Part shown: piece after piece, positions 41,551 to 55,896 of the stretch
How the letters are laid out: every line of letters begins with the position of its first letter
Numbering within the stretch: position 1 is the first letter of the stretch
Assembly (NCBI GenBank): GCA_016869215.1
Contig: VGEP01000012.1
Location: forward strand, 52,552 to 116,551
Length of the DNA stretch: 64,000 nt
Direction: 5' to 3'
Source: Alphaproteobacteria bacterium
GTDB taxonomy: Bacteria > Pseudomonadota > Alphaproteobacteria > Rhizobiales > Xanthobacteraceae
Position numbers and translations under genes: made by a program
Notes under the pieces: generated by a model
What the model was told of the DNA's origin: nothing
Seen by the model: only the letters and a program-made list of their open reading frames with translations
The model's database searches: none

Positions 41551-42333
41551 ATGACCGCCATCGATTTCTCGGCCTTTGTCGACCGGCTTGCCACGGTGTC
41601 GGGCGACGCCATCCTGCCGTTCTTTCGCACCTCGCTCAGCGTCGACAACAAGGGCCTGATCGGCAAGTTCGATCCGGTGACCGAGGCGGACCGGGCGGCC
41701 GAAACCGTCATGCGCGCGCTGATCCGCAAGACCTTCCCCGACCACGGCATCGTCGGCGAGGAATTCGGCAGCGAGCGCGCCGACGCGGAATACGTCTGGG
41801 TGCTCGATCCGATCGACGGCACCAAGTCCTTCATCACCGGCATGCCGGCCTGGGGCACGCTGATCGCGCTGATGCGTGCGGGCGAGCCGGTCTACGGCAT
41901 GATGCACCAGCCGTTCACGCGCGAGCGTTTCACCGGCGACGGGGCGCGGGCGCGCTACCGCGGCCCGGCCGGCGAGCGCGCGCTGCAGACCCGCCCGTGC
42001 GCGGATTTGGCCGACGCGATCCTGATGACCACCAGCCCGCTGCTGATGAACGACGCCGACCGGCAGACGTTCGGGCGCGTTGAGAAGGCGGTCCGGCTGT
42101 CGCGCTACGGCGGCGACTGCTACGCCTATTGCATGCTGGCCGGCGGCCACGTCGATCTCGTCATCGAGACCGAGCTCAAGCCTTACGACATCGCGCCGCT
42201 GATCCCGATCGTTCAGGGCGCCGGCGGCGTCGTCACCGCCTGGGACGGCGGCCCGGCCAAGTCCGGCGGACGCATCGTGGCGGCCGGCGACCGGCGGACC
42301 CACGAGGCGGCGCTAACGATCCTGAACGGTTAA
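41551..42333 (+). CDS. hisN: Inositol-phosphatase-family histidinol phosphatase
   Basis: A 260-residue metal-dependent phosphatase of the IMPase fold. The first metal motif is 'DHGIVGEEFG' and the second 'VWVLDPIDGTKSFITG' (about residues 88-103), with the C-terminal 'YGGDCYAYCMLAGGHVDLVI' and 'PYDIAPLIPIVQGAGG' completing the site. In alphaproteobacteria and actinobacteria this subgroup (HisN) dephosphorylates histidinol phosphate; the close gene order with an N-formylglutamate amidohydrolase is common. An inositol or other sugar-phosphate substrate is the alternative. Confidence 0.85.
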   Translation: MTAIDFSAFVDRLATVSGDAILPFFRTSLSVDNKGLIGKFDPVTEADRAAETVMRALIRKTFPDHGIVGEEFGSERADAEYVWVLDPIDGTKSFITGMPAWGTLIALMRAGEPVYGMMHQPFTRERFTGDGARARYRGPAGERALQTRPCADLADAILMTTSPLLMNDADRQTFGRVEKAVRLSRYGGDCYAYCMLAGGHVDLVIETELKPYDIAPLIPIVQGAGGVVTAWDGGPAKSGGRIVAAGDRRTHEAALTILNG

Positions 42334-42425
42334 TCCCGCCGCGCCGCAAATTTGGGCTGGCGGTGCCGGTCCCCGACCCTGCGCCGGGCTATAATCCGGC
42401 GTCGTTCATCCGCCGAGGTGGGATC

Positions 42426-43517
42426 ATGCGTACCCTGGTTTGTGCCCTTGTCGCGGCGGCGGGTCTCGCCGCGCACCCGGCGCTTGCGCAAGCCGACCGG
42501 ACGGGGCCGGCGTTCTGGAAGACCGTGCAGTCCGCCTGCGATGCTACGGCTGCGAAGGCTCCCGGTGAACTGGGCCGGCGCATCGCGCAGACGGCAATCC
42601 GCGAGTTCGAACGATTCGGCGGCCACCGGATCGACTCCAACGGCCGGCTGTTTCGCTTCGGGCTGACCGAGGCCGAGCACGGCGCAAGCGACAGCGGCAC
42701 CGGCGAGACGCCTCTGGACAATCTCGGCTGGTGGCAGGTCCTGAAGTACTGGCGCGCGGTGTATGGCGACGATATCGCCGGCAAGCTCGAGGTGCGCGGC
42801 TATCGCGACGCGTCCACCGTCACCGACAGGACGCAATCCGCGCCGCTGCTGCGGACCGACGCCGCTCGGCTGCTTCGTGCCGCGGACGGCGTCTCCGATC
42901 CGGCGGCGCGCGAGATCCTGCGCGAGGCTGCATACCGCACCGCGGTCGTCGACACATCGTGGTCGGCCGCGTTCGTCAGTTACGTCATTCGGGAGGCGGG
43001 CGTAGCACCCAAGGCATTCCTGTTCGCCAACGCGCACCGCGCTTACATCTACGAGGCATTCGCGGTGAGCGCGGCCGAAACGGTCGGGGGAACGCGCGAA
43101 GGCATCTACCGCGCCTGTCCGCTTGCAACCCGGCCCCGCCTCGGCGATCTGCTGTGCCAGCACCGCGAACCTGAACTCGCCGACACCGGCGACCGGGAGG
43201 TGCGCGAGCGTATCCGTTCGGAACTCGGCGGCGGCGCCAACGCGCGCACTGTCCGCCGCACCCATTGCGAAGTGGTCGCCCACATCGACGTGAGCGCACG
43301 CAAGCTCTACACCGTCGGCGGCAACGTCAATCAGGCGGTTTCCGCCCGCAAGCTCAACCTGCGACAACACGACCTGAGGTTTTCGGCGGTGCAGAAGGGC
43401 CATTGCGGCGGTGCGGGCAATTGGACCCTGCCCAGAAGTTCCGGCGGCGCGGCGGATTCCGACGATAAATGCTCGCTCAACGACAGAAAATGGTTCGTGC
43501 TGCTGCAACTGCGCTGA
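42426..43517 (+). CDS. Exported DUF2272 family protein
   Basis: A 363-residue protein with a signal peptide ('MRTLVCALVAAAGLAAHPAL' then cleavage after 'ALAQ'). The core is the DUF2272 domain, a distant relative of NlpC/P60 and CHAP amidases: 'VDTSWSAAFVSYVIREAGVA' occupies the place of the catalytic Cys motif, with Ser/Trp-Ser in place of Cys, and 'CEVVAHIDVSARKLYTVGGN' the His-Asp part. The ending is disordered and Gly/Ser-rich. A peptidoglycan or cell-wall role is plausible but unproven. It precedes another exported protein by 71 bp. Confidence 0.82.
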   Translation: MRTLVCALVAAAGLAAHPALAQADRTGPAFWKTVQSACDATAAKAPGELGRRIAQTAIREFERFGGHRIDSNGRLFRFGLTEAEHGASDSGTGETPLDNLGWWQVLKYWRAVYGDDIAGKLEVRGYRDASTVTDRTQSAPLLRTDAARLLRAADGVSDPAAREILREAAYRTAVVDTSWSAAFVSYVIREAGVAPKAFLFANAHRAYIYEAFAVSAAETVGGTREGIYRACPLATRPRLGDLLCQHREPELADTGDREVRERIRSELGGGANARTVRRTHCEVVAHIDVSARKLYTVGGNVNQAVSARKLNLRQHDLRFSAVQKGHCGGAGNWTLPRSSGGAADSDDKCSLNDRKWFVLLQLR

Positions 43518-43588
43518 AGCGTGCGGCAGCCGCCGGTTTATGTCATGATTTGAGAGGCACTTTCGTGGTCGCAGCCCGGTAGCCCTCG

Positions 43589-45628
43589 ATGGACGTAAAG
43601 CCAGCACACTCGTTCGCGGCGCTCCGGCGCGCGCGCCTATCGGCAGACCTGCGCGCGCTCGCTGCCGCGTGCGTCTTCCTGTTCACCACCGCCTCCGGCA
43701 CGCATGCGCAGGGCGCAGGCACCAATTGCGAGGAGGCAGCCGGCCTCGCCATCCTGGCGTCGCCAATCGCACCATGGAAGGGTGCGCCGCTGCGCGTGGT
43801 GTTTACCGTCGAGCAGCCGCTCGATGGCGAACTCGCGCTGATCGCGCCCGACGGCAGCGTCGCGGCGCGTTCGAACAAGCGGCACGGCGGTCCGCCCTAT
43901 TTCTGGTTTGCCGAGGTCGCGTCGCCGGCCGCGGGCAAATGGCAGGCGCGGCTGACGCGCGACGGCGCACCTGACCGTTGCGGCACGCTCACGCGGGAGA
44001 TCGCGGTGCAAGCGGCCGCTCCGGCACGCCCGGCGGCGCGGGAAGGAATCGTCTGGCCGCTGCGCGCCTCGTGGAACCGCACCAACGAGGCCCTGTTCTC
44101 GGCCTGGATCGAGAAGCTGTTCGACGACCCGCTGGATGCCGCGCCATCCTGGCAGGCGCTGCATTTCGTTCTGCGCGATCGTTCGCGCAACATCCTGTTC
44201 AACCATCTCGGCCTCGGCGAGGACGAGATGAAGACAGTGCTGCGTCCCGACTGCGCCGACCTGCCGTATTTCCTGCGCGCCTATTTTGCTTTCAAGATGG
44301 GCCTGCCGTTCGGCTACTCGATCTGCACGCGCGGCGGCGGCGGGCGGGCCCCGCGCTGCACGGCCTGGTACGACATCCGCAATCTCGAACCGCCGCCGCC
44401 ACAACAGCAGCAAGCCGCAGCCGCACTGCCACCGCCGCCGGCCGCGCCGCGCCGGGCGCCGCTTCCGCTCGACAATCTGTTCGGGCGCTCGAACGAACCC
44501 GAGAGCGCGGCGCCCGCGCAGGCCGCGCCGAAGCCGGTTTCGGCGCCGCCGAAGCGTCTTGGCCTCGTGGCCGGATTTGCCGACTACGCACGCCAGATCG
44601 GCGGTGGCGTGCATTCCGGATCCGCACGCACCGCGCTCGCCGACAACAACACCGACTACTATCCCGTCCGGCTGACGCAGGACACGCTGCGGCCGGGCAC
44701 CGTCTATGCCGATCCTTACGGGCATATCCTGATGATCGTGCGGCGCGTGCCGCAGACCGCGGACGCCGCTGGCATCATTCTCGCGGTCGACGGCCAGCCC
44801 GACGGCACGGTCGCGCGCAAGCGCTTCTGGCGCGGCAACTTCCTGTTCGCACAGGACCCCGCGCTCGGCGGGCCGGGCTTCAAGCGCTTCCGCCCGGTCG
44901 TGGCCGGCAAGGACGGCGCACTGCGGCGCCTCTCCAACGAGGAGATCGCGAAGCACTCGCAATATGGCGACTTTGCGCTCGACCAGGGCAAGCTTTCGAT
45001 CGAGGACTTCTACGACCGCATGGACGACGTCATGTCGCCGCAACCGCTCGAACCGCGACGCGCCATGCTGGAGGCGATCACCTCGCTGGAGGAGCAGGTC
45101 AAGACGCGAGTCACGTCGGTCGAAAACGGACGCAAGTGGCAGGCGGGATCGCGCGGCGACGCGAACATGCCGAACGGCGCCGCGATCTTCGAAACCACCG
45201 GGGCGTGGGAGGATTTCTCGACACCGTCGCGCGACCTGCGTTTGCTGATCGCCATGGACGTCGTCACCGGCTTTCCCGACCGGGTGGCGCGCAGGCCCGA
45301 CCGCTATGCGATGCCGCAGGGCAAGGGCCCGGCCGAGGTGAAGGCTGAGTTGCAGAGCGTGCTCGCTTCCGAATTGGCGTCGCGCAAGTTCACCTATCCG
45401 CGCAGCGACGGGTCGCCGTGGACGCTCGCGCTCAAGGACGCGATCGAGCGCGTAAAAGACCTCGAGATGGCCTACAACCCGAACGATTGCGTGGAACTGC
45501 GCTGGGGCGCTCCGGCCAAGAGCGAAGAGGCCTCGACCTGCAAGCGCTACGCGCCGCAGGCGCAGCGCACCAAGATGGCGCAGTACCGGCCGTGGTTCGC
45601 GGAACGCAGAAGGCCGCCGCGGCCGTAG
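43589..45628 (+). CDS. Large exported protein of unknown function
   Basis: A 679-residue protein with a signal peptide ('LAAACVFLFTTASGTHAQ' near residues 23-41). The first domain is beta-rich and ends near residue 150, with Cys pairs in 'GTNCEEAAGL' and 'DRCGTLTREI'. A central part has 'SRNILFNHLGLGEDEMKTVL' and a Gln/Pro linker around residue 270-320 ('PPPPQQQQAAAALPPPP'). A later domain has 'LRPGTVYADPYGHILMIVRR', reminiscent of NlpC/P60-like surfaces. No family is recognised with confidence. Its position after the DUF2272 protein suggests an envelope role. Confidence 0.75.
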   Translation: MDVKPAHSFAALRRARLSADLRALAAACVFLFTTASGTHAQGAGTNCEEAAGLAILASPIAPWKGAPLRVVFTVEQPLDGELALIAPDGSVAARSNKRHGGPPYFWFAEVASPAAGKWQARLTRDGAPDRCGTLTREIAVQAAAPARPAAREGIVWPLRASWNRTNEALFSAWIEKLFDDPLDAAPSWQALHFVLRDRSRNILFNHLGLGEDEMKTVLRPDCADLPYFLRAYFAFKMGLPFGYSICTRGGGGRAPRCTAWYDIRNLEPPPPQQQQAAAALPPPPAAPRRAPLPLDNLFGRSNEPESAAPAQAAPKPVSAPPKRLGLVAGFADYARQIGGGVHSGSARTALADNNTDYYPVRLTQDTLRPGTVYADPYGHILMIVRRVPQTADAAGIILAVDGQPDGTVARKRFWRGNFLFAQDPALGGPGFKRFRPVVAGKDGALRRLSNEEIAKHSQYGDFALDQGKLSIEDFYDRMDDVMSPQPLEPRRAMLEAITSLEEQVKTRVTSVENGRKWQAGSRGDANMPNGAAIFETTGAWEDFSTPSRDLRLLIAMDVVTGFPDRVARRPDRYAMPQGKGPAEVKAELQSVLASELASRKFTYPRSDGSPWTLALKDAIERVKDLEMAYNPNDCVELRWGAPAKSEEASTCKRYAPQAQRTKMAQYRPWFAERRRPPRP

Positions 45629-45637
45629 CGCGCGAAC

Positions 45638-46582
45638 TCAATACAGCGACGTCCCCGGCACGAAGGCGTCGAACGCCGCCCAGAACTGGCCGCGATAGCG
45701 GTCCTGCTCCATCATGATCTCGTGCCGCGAGCCTGCGACGATCAGGTGCGAGCCCGCGCGCAGGCGGATCGCAAGGTCCTCGATCGCCGCGGTCGAGACG
45801 ACGTGGTCGCTGCCGGCCGCGACCAGCATCAGCGGCTGGCGCACCTTGCTCGGAAACGCCGGATCGGCGAATTCGCCCATCGCGCGGTAGGCGGCGCTGA
45901 GCCAGGACACCGTCGGCGAGCCGATGCCGAGTTCCGGAGCGGCTTCGAGCACAGCCTTGGTCCGCGCATAGCGCACCGGGTCGGACGTGGCGAGATTTCC
46001 GATGTAGTTGCCGGTCGCAAGGATCGTGGGCCCGCCGCCCGGCACATAACGCGCGCCCATGCCGGCGTATCGCATGGCCTGCACCAGTGTCTTGGAGACA
46101 CGGGATCCGCGTGCACGGGAAAGCTTGATCATCGGCGCCGACAGCACGATGCGGTCGAACCAGCGCAGGCCCTGCCGCGCGATCCGCATCATGACCGTGC
46201 CGCCCATGGAGTGCCCGACCGCGAACAGCGGCGGCGGACAATCGGGCAGCACGACCTCGTTCATGAAGGTCGCGACGTCGGTTTCATATTCGGAGAAGTC
46301 GCCGACGTGGCCCTTGCGCGGATCGTCCAGCGGCCGGTCGGAAAGACCCTGGCCGCGCCAGTCGAGGATCGCGACCGCAAAGCCGCGGCCGCGCAGGTCG
46401 CGCACCACCTCGAAATACTTTTCGATGAACTCCGACCGGCCGGTGAACAGGCACACCGTTCCCTTGCGTCCGGGCGGCGGATGCCAGCGCGCGAAGCGGA
46501 GATTGACCCCGTCGTGCGTCTTGATCGTGCCGGTCACGACCCCTTCGGGCGCGGGATTGGCCGGGATGGAAACAAGATCCAT
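45638..46582 (-). CDS. Alpha/beta hydrolase (lysophospholipase/monoacylglycerol lipase-like)
   Basis: A 314-residue serine hydrolase. The nucleophile elbow is 'LFAVGHSMGGTVMMR' (Ser near residue 126), with 'VAILDWRGQGLSDRPLDDPR' as the oxyanion-side loop. The acid lies in 'LVAAGSDHVVS' and the His in 'VAGSRHEIMMEQDRYR'. This arrangement matches PldB-type lysophospholipases and monoglyceride lipases, which act on membrane-derived lipids. No signal peptide is evident. It is convergent with the unknown exported protein and divergent from hsp20. Confidence 0.88.
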   Translation of the reverse strand: MDLVSIPANPAPEGVVTGTIKTHDGVNLRFARWHPPPGRKGTVCLFTGRSEFIEKYFEVVRDLRGRGFAVAILDWRGQGLSDRPLDDPRKGHVGDFSEYETDVATFMNEVVLPDCPPPLFAVGHSMGGTVMMRIARQGLRWFDRIVLSAPMIKLSRARGSRVSKTLVQAMRYAGMGARYVPGGGPTILATGNYIGNLATSDPVRYARTKAVLEAAPELGIGSPTVSWLSAAYRAMGEFADPAFPSKVRQPLMLVAAGSDHVVSTAAIEDLAIRLRAGSHLIVAGSRHEIMMEQDRYRGQFWAAFDAFVPGTSLY

Positions 46583-46743
46583 GAGGCGTGTTCGATTCGG
46601 AAGGGCCTCCGGCTTATAGCAGCCGTGGACTTCCGCTCAATTGCGGACGGCGGCAAGCAACAGAATCCGCAAACCGCCACGCCCGGTCAATTTATATCGT
46701 AAAATCAAAATCTTGCGCGGATTTTCCAGATGCATCGCGGCCT

Positions 46744-46771
46744 CTTGCGAGGCTGAAATCGCTCCCCATAT
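46744..46771 (+). promoter_or_regulatory. RpoH (sigma32) heat-shock promoter of hsp20
   Basis: 'CTTGCGA' (46744-46750), a 13-base spacer and 'CCCCATAT' (46764-46771) match the sigma32 consensus very closely. The expected transcription start is near 46778, about 83 bases upstream of the hsp20 ATG, which leaves exactly the length of a ROSE leader. Confidence 0.85.
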
Positions 46772-46777
46772 CGATGT

Positions 46778-46860
46778 TGTGCAGGCCCATCCGGGCTGCA
46801 CGAACCACGGGGTCCGGCCCACGGGCGGACCGCCGCATGTCGCTCAAAGGAGGATATGCC
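46778..46860 (+). promoter_or_regulatory. ROSE-type RNA thermometer in the hsp20 leader
   Basis: The final hairpin pairs 'CATGTC' (46836-46841) with 'GATATG' (46853-46858) and 'CTC' (46843-46845) with 'GAG' (46850-46852), leaving G42 (46842) bulged. This buries the AGGAGG ribosome site and is the diagnostic ROSE geometry, with a single bulged G opposite the Shine-Dalgarno. An upstream stem 'GGTCCG'/'CGGACC' (46811-46831) supports a multi-hairpin leader. Melting on heating would open translation of hsp20. Confidence 0.82.
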
Positions 46861-47310
46861 ATGCGAACTTTCGATCTCGCTCCCCTCTATCGCTCCACCG
46901 TCGGTTTTGACCGGCTGTTCTCGATGCTCGACGGCTTTGAGGCCGCGCCGGGCTACCCGCCCTACAACATCGAGCGCACCGGCGAGAACGACTATCGCAT
47001 CACGGTCGCAGTCGCCGGCTTCGGCGAGAACGAGCTGTCGATCGAGGCGAAGGAAAGCACGCTCACCATCAAGGGCGAAAAGCAGGTCAAGCAGGACAAC
47101 GAAACCGGCGAGGTGCTCTACCAGGGCATCGCGGCGCGCGCGTTCGAGCGCCAGTTCCAGCTTGCCGACCACGTCCAGGTGAAGGGTGCGTCGCTGGAGA
47201 ACGGTCTGCTGCACGTCGACCTCGTGCGCGAGATTCCGGAGGCCAAGAAGCCCCGGCAGATCGCGATCAACGGCAGCAAGGCCAAGGTGGTCGAAGCCAA
47301 AGCGGCCTGA
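46861..47310 (+). CDS. Small heat-shock protein (Hsp20/alpha-crystallin family, IbpA-like)
   Basis: A 149-residue chaperone. The N-terminal region 'MRTFDLAPLYRSTVGFDRLF' is typical of rhizobial class A small heat-shock proteins. The alpha-crystallin domain spans about residues 35-125: 'PPYNIERTGENDYRITVAV', 'STLTIKGEKQV', 'RAFERQFQLADHVQVKGASL' and the closing 'ENGLLHVDLVREIPE'. It binds unfolding proteins and hands them to DnaK and ClpB. Transcription appears sigma32-dependent and translation is gated by the ROSE leader; a strong terminator follows at 47359. Confidence 0.93.
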   Translation: MRTFDLAPLYRSTVGFDRLFSMLDGFEAAPGYPPYNIERTGENDYRITVAVAGFGENELSIEAKESTLTIKGEKQVKQDNETGEVLYQGIAARAFERQFQLADHVQVKGASLENGLLHVDLVREIPEAKKPRQIAINGSKAKVVEAKAA

Positions 47311-47358
47311 CGCCGGCTCGGCACGACTTCAGCGGTGTTCCTCCCGCGTAGAAGTGGA

Positions 47359-47396
47359 GCGCCCCGGACCGGAAGGTTCGGGGCGCTTTGATTTTT
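47359..47396 (+). terminator. Rho-independent terminator of hsp20
   Basis: 'GCGCCCCGGACC' (47359-47370) and 'GGTTCGGGGCGC' (47375-47386) form a 12-bp stem with one G-T pair and a GGAA tetraloop, followed by 'TTTGATTTTT'. This is a textbook intrinsic terminator 48 bp after the hsp20 stop. Confidence 0.88.
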
Positions 47397-47409
47397 GCGG
47401 CAATCCAGA

Positions 47410-48180
47410 TCAATACCGCAGCTGATCCGATGTGCTTGGCTTGGGCGGCGGCGCGGCCCGCGCTGGCGCCTCGGCGCCCAATGCCGCGCTTGGTGCGGGC
47501 TTCGGCTTGGGCAGCGGCGGTTGCGCGGGCATGGCGGCAGCGCGCTTGACCGGTGCTGGCTTTGCGGCCGCGGGCGGCACGCGCTGCGGAAAGCGCTCGG
47601 GCGGCGGCGGCAAGAGACCGGCCTCGCCCGGTCGCTGCGCCGGGCGCGCCACGGATTGTGTCGTGCGTGGGTCGTCCGCGTCCGGCGTCGCCGCAATCAC
47701 CGGCGGCGGCGCGTTGGGCACCGGCCGCAGCGGCCGGCTTTCGATCGCGGGCGGACGCTCCTCGTCGTCATCCATGGGACCGCGCCGGTAAATGCGCGGC
47801 GGCGGCTCGTCGTCATAGATCCTCGGATCGCCGCGATAGACCCGGGGCGGCCCCGGCGCGATGTAGCCCGGCACATCGTCCGGTCCCTCGCGCCGCGCCA
47901 GCGCGCCCGGTCCGCGCACGAGAACCGGCGTCACCGACAGAATATCCCCGGCGCGCGCATCGACCACCACCTGCACATGGGTGCCGTCGGTGTCGATGGC
48001 GCGCTGCAGGTATTCGCCGCCCCGCCGCACCGGGCGGCCGACGGGTTCGAGGCCGGTCGAACGCAGAATGGTGAGGACTTCGAACGGCGGCAGGACGCCG
48101 GGCGCCCCCTGCGCCAGAAGTCCGGATGGCGCGCCGATCGCCAGTGCCGTCACAACTACAAACGCCAGGCGATGTCTCAC
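47410..48180 (-). CDS. Exported Pro-rich protein of unknown function
   Basis: A 256-residue protein. The GTG start at 'VRHRLAFVVVTALAIG' is chosen because 'GGAGGG' lies six bases before it; a longer frame begins further upstream without a ribosome site. A signal peptide runs to about 'SGLLAQGAP'. The first 90 residues ('PFEVLTILRSTGLEPVGRPV', 'VQVVVDARAGDILSVTPVLV') look folded and resemble PepSY-like or membrane-facing small domains. The rest is rich in Pro, Ala and Arg ('IAPGPPRVYRGDPRIYDDEP') and likely unstructured. No named family is recognised. Confidence 0.72.
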   Translation of the reverse strand: MRHRLAFVVVTALAIGAPSGLLAQGAPGVLPPFEVLTILRSTGLEPVGRPVRRGGEYLQRAIDTDGTHVQVVVDARAGDILSVTPVLVRGPGALARREGPDDVPGYIAPGPPRVYRGDPRIYDDEPPPRIYRRGPMDDDEERPPAIESRPLRPVPNAPPPVIAATPDADDPRTTQSVARPAQRPGEAGLLPPPPERFPQRVPPAAAKPAPVKRAAAMPAQPPLPKPKPAPSAALGAEAPARAAPPPKPSTSDQLRY

Positions 48181-48260
48181 CAACGTCCCTCCAAGTCCGT
48201 CTCTCCAGCCGCTGCGTTGCGATTGAGAGCGCCGATTGGGGCGTGGCTTGGGCGGCTTTG

Positions 48261-49316
48261 TCACGCCTTTGCGGCGACCTCGACGAATCGGTCGATCTCA
48301 TCTTGGCGCGTCGCAAACGATGTCACCAGCCGGATCAGGCACCGGTCCGGCCCGATCGCCGCGCCGCCCGGCAGGCTCCGGCTGCTGCGCACGTAGTAGC
48401 GTGCGCCGGACGCCCGCAGCCGCGCCTCGACTGATTTCGGCAGCAGCACGAACACAAGATTGGCCTCCACCGGCCACACCGGAGCGTGGCCGGCGGCAGC
48501 GAGCCCCGCCGCAAGCCGGTCGGCCATGGCGTTGGCGTGACGCGCGAGCCGCAGCCAACAGTCGTCCTTGAGGAACGCATCGAATTGCAGCGACAGGAAG
48601 CGGTGCTTGGAGAGCAGGTGTCCCGCGCGTTTCCGGCGCTCCGCCATGTTGGCCGCGAGCGCCCGGTCGAAAATGACCACCGCCTCCGCCGCCATCGCTC
48701 CGCCCTTGGTGGCGCCGAACGACAGCACGTCAACGCCCGACTTCCAGGTGGCCTCGGCGGGACTGGCATTCATCCGCACCAGCGCGTTGGCGAAGCGCGC
48801 GCCGTCCATGTGGACCTTCATGCCGTTGGCATGCGCGAGCTTGGCCAGCGCGGCGATCTCGCCGGCGCGATAAATCGTTCCCGCTTCGCTCGCCTGCGCG
48901 AACGAAAGCGCCGCCGGCACCACCTGGTGCGGCGAATGGCCCTGATAGTCGGCAACCGACGCGGCGAGCGTCTCCGGCGTCACCTTGCAGCCGACGCCAG
49001 CCATGCCGACCAGCTTCAGTCCACCGCCGAAAAACTCCGGCGCGCCGCACTCGTCGGTCAGGATGTGGGCTTCGTTGTGCGCGAACACCGCCCCCCACGG
49101 CGGGCTCACGTGCGCCAACGCGAGTGCGTTGGCGGCGGTTCCGGTCGCGACCAGGAATACCGCGCAGTCGCGCTCGAAGACTTCGCCCATCCGGCGCTCC
49201 ACCGCGCGGGTCAGGTCGTCGTTGCCGTAGCCCAGCACAAAGCCGTCGTTGCCGCCGGTCAGCGCCTTGAGAATGTCCGGGGCGATCCCGGCGGTGTTGT
49301 CGCTTGCGAAATTCAT
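48261..49316 (-). CDS. Low-specificity L-threonine aldolase
   Basis: A 351-residue PLP enzyme that cleaves threonine and allo-threonine to glycine and acetaldehyde. The Schiff-base Lys is K204 in 'VLSFGATKGGAMAAE', the pyridine-nitrogen Asp is D171 in 'MKVHMDGARFANAL', and 'ATGTAANALALAH' near residue 58 is the phosphate-binding start. The sequence begins 'MNFASDNTAGIAPDILKALT', typical of the family. It lies upstream of and divergent from gltB, so both are nitrogen-related genes sharing a 415-bp region. Confidence 0.92.
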   Translation of the reverse strand: MNFASDNTAGIAPDILKALTGGNDGFVLGYGNDDLTRAVERRMGEVFERDCAVFLVATGTAANALALAHVSPPWGAVFAHNEAHILTDECGAPEFFGGGLKLVGMAGVGCKVTPETLAASVADYQGHSPHQVVPAALSFAQASEAGTIYRAGEIAALAKLAHANGMKVHMDGARFANALVRMNASPAEATWKSGVDVLSFGATKGGAMAAEAVVIFDRALAANMAERRKRAGHLLSKHRFLSLQFDAFLKDDCWLRLARHANAMADRLAAGLAAAGHAPVWPVEANLVFVLLPKSVEARLRASGARYYVRSSRSLPGGAAIGPDRCLIRLVTSFATRQDEIDRFVEVAAKA

Positions 49317-49731
49317 GCGGGCGTCTCCGAACGGGCGCGGCTACCGTATGTCGGCACCGCCGGGACGGAGCAAGCCGGGCTGTGGGCGGCCATCGTGCGG
49401 GGCGCGCAATAAACGAGAATAAATCCCTCGCCCGGCGCAACGGCGCTTGCCGCCCAAGGAAAGATTTGCAATCTCCCAAGTTATAGGACAGTATTGCTGT
49501 CCCAATTGGCGGACCACGTTGCCCAGTGGCGTGGGGCGTCGTTTTGCGATGCACGATTTGCTTGCACGTGCCGTAAACGACGCCCAACATGAGAAGCACC
49601 GCGAGTTGCCGAAGAGCGGCCCGCGAGAAGGCTGCCCTCAACTCCGGTTCGCCTTGGGCCGCGGCGCCGTTCGGTGTTGGGGAAGCGGGGGCAATTGCCG
49701 GCACGCAGCCGGCACTGCGAAAGTGACTGGC
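49317..49731. other. Divergent regulatory region between threonine aldolase and gltB
   Basis: This 415-bp spacer contains the palindrome at 49486-49502 (listed) with a possible -35 'TTGCAA' at 49466-49471 upstream of it on the plus strand, then a 229-base untranslated leader before gltB. The leader frame is open in phase with gltB back to 49447 but crosses the palindrome, so it is read here as leader, not coding. No known riboswitch fold was recognised. Confidence 0.55.
49486..49502. promoter_or_regulatory. Perfect palindrome, probable operator in the gltB promoter region
   Basis: 'GGACAG' (49486-49491), a 5-base spacer and 'CTGTCC' (49497-49502) make a perfect inverted repeat, flanked by AT-rich sequence ('AAGTTATA' and 'CAATTGG'). 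It overlaps or follows the best promoter-like element of this region. The binding protein is not known; the pattern fits a dimeric helix-turn-helix regulator. The leader-RNA hairpin it would form is short. Confidence 0.55.
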
Positions 49732-54417
<4,686 letters not shown>

Positions 54418-54423
54418 TCGCGG

Positions 54424-55869
<1,446 letters not shown>

Positions 55870-55896
55870 GCGCAGCGGCCCGGCGGCTTCGCGCGA

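Noticed and set aside
49447..49731. In-frame extension of gltB upstream of the chosen ATG
   Set aside because: The peptide is unlike any GltB propeptide and the segment crosses a perfect palindrome; the chosen ATG gives a normal 50-residue propeptide.
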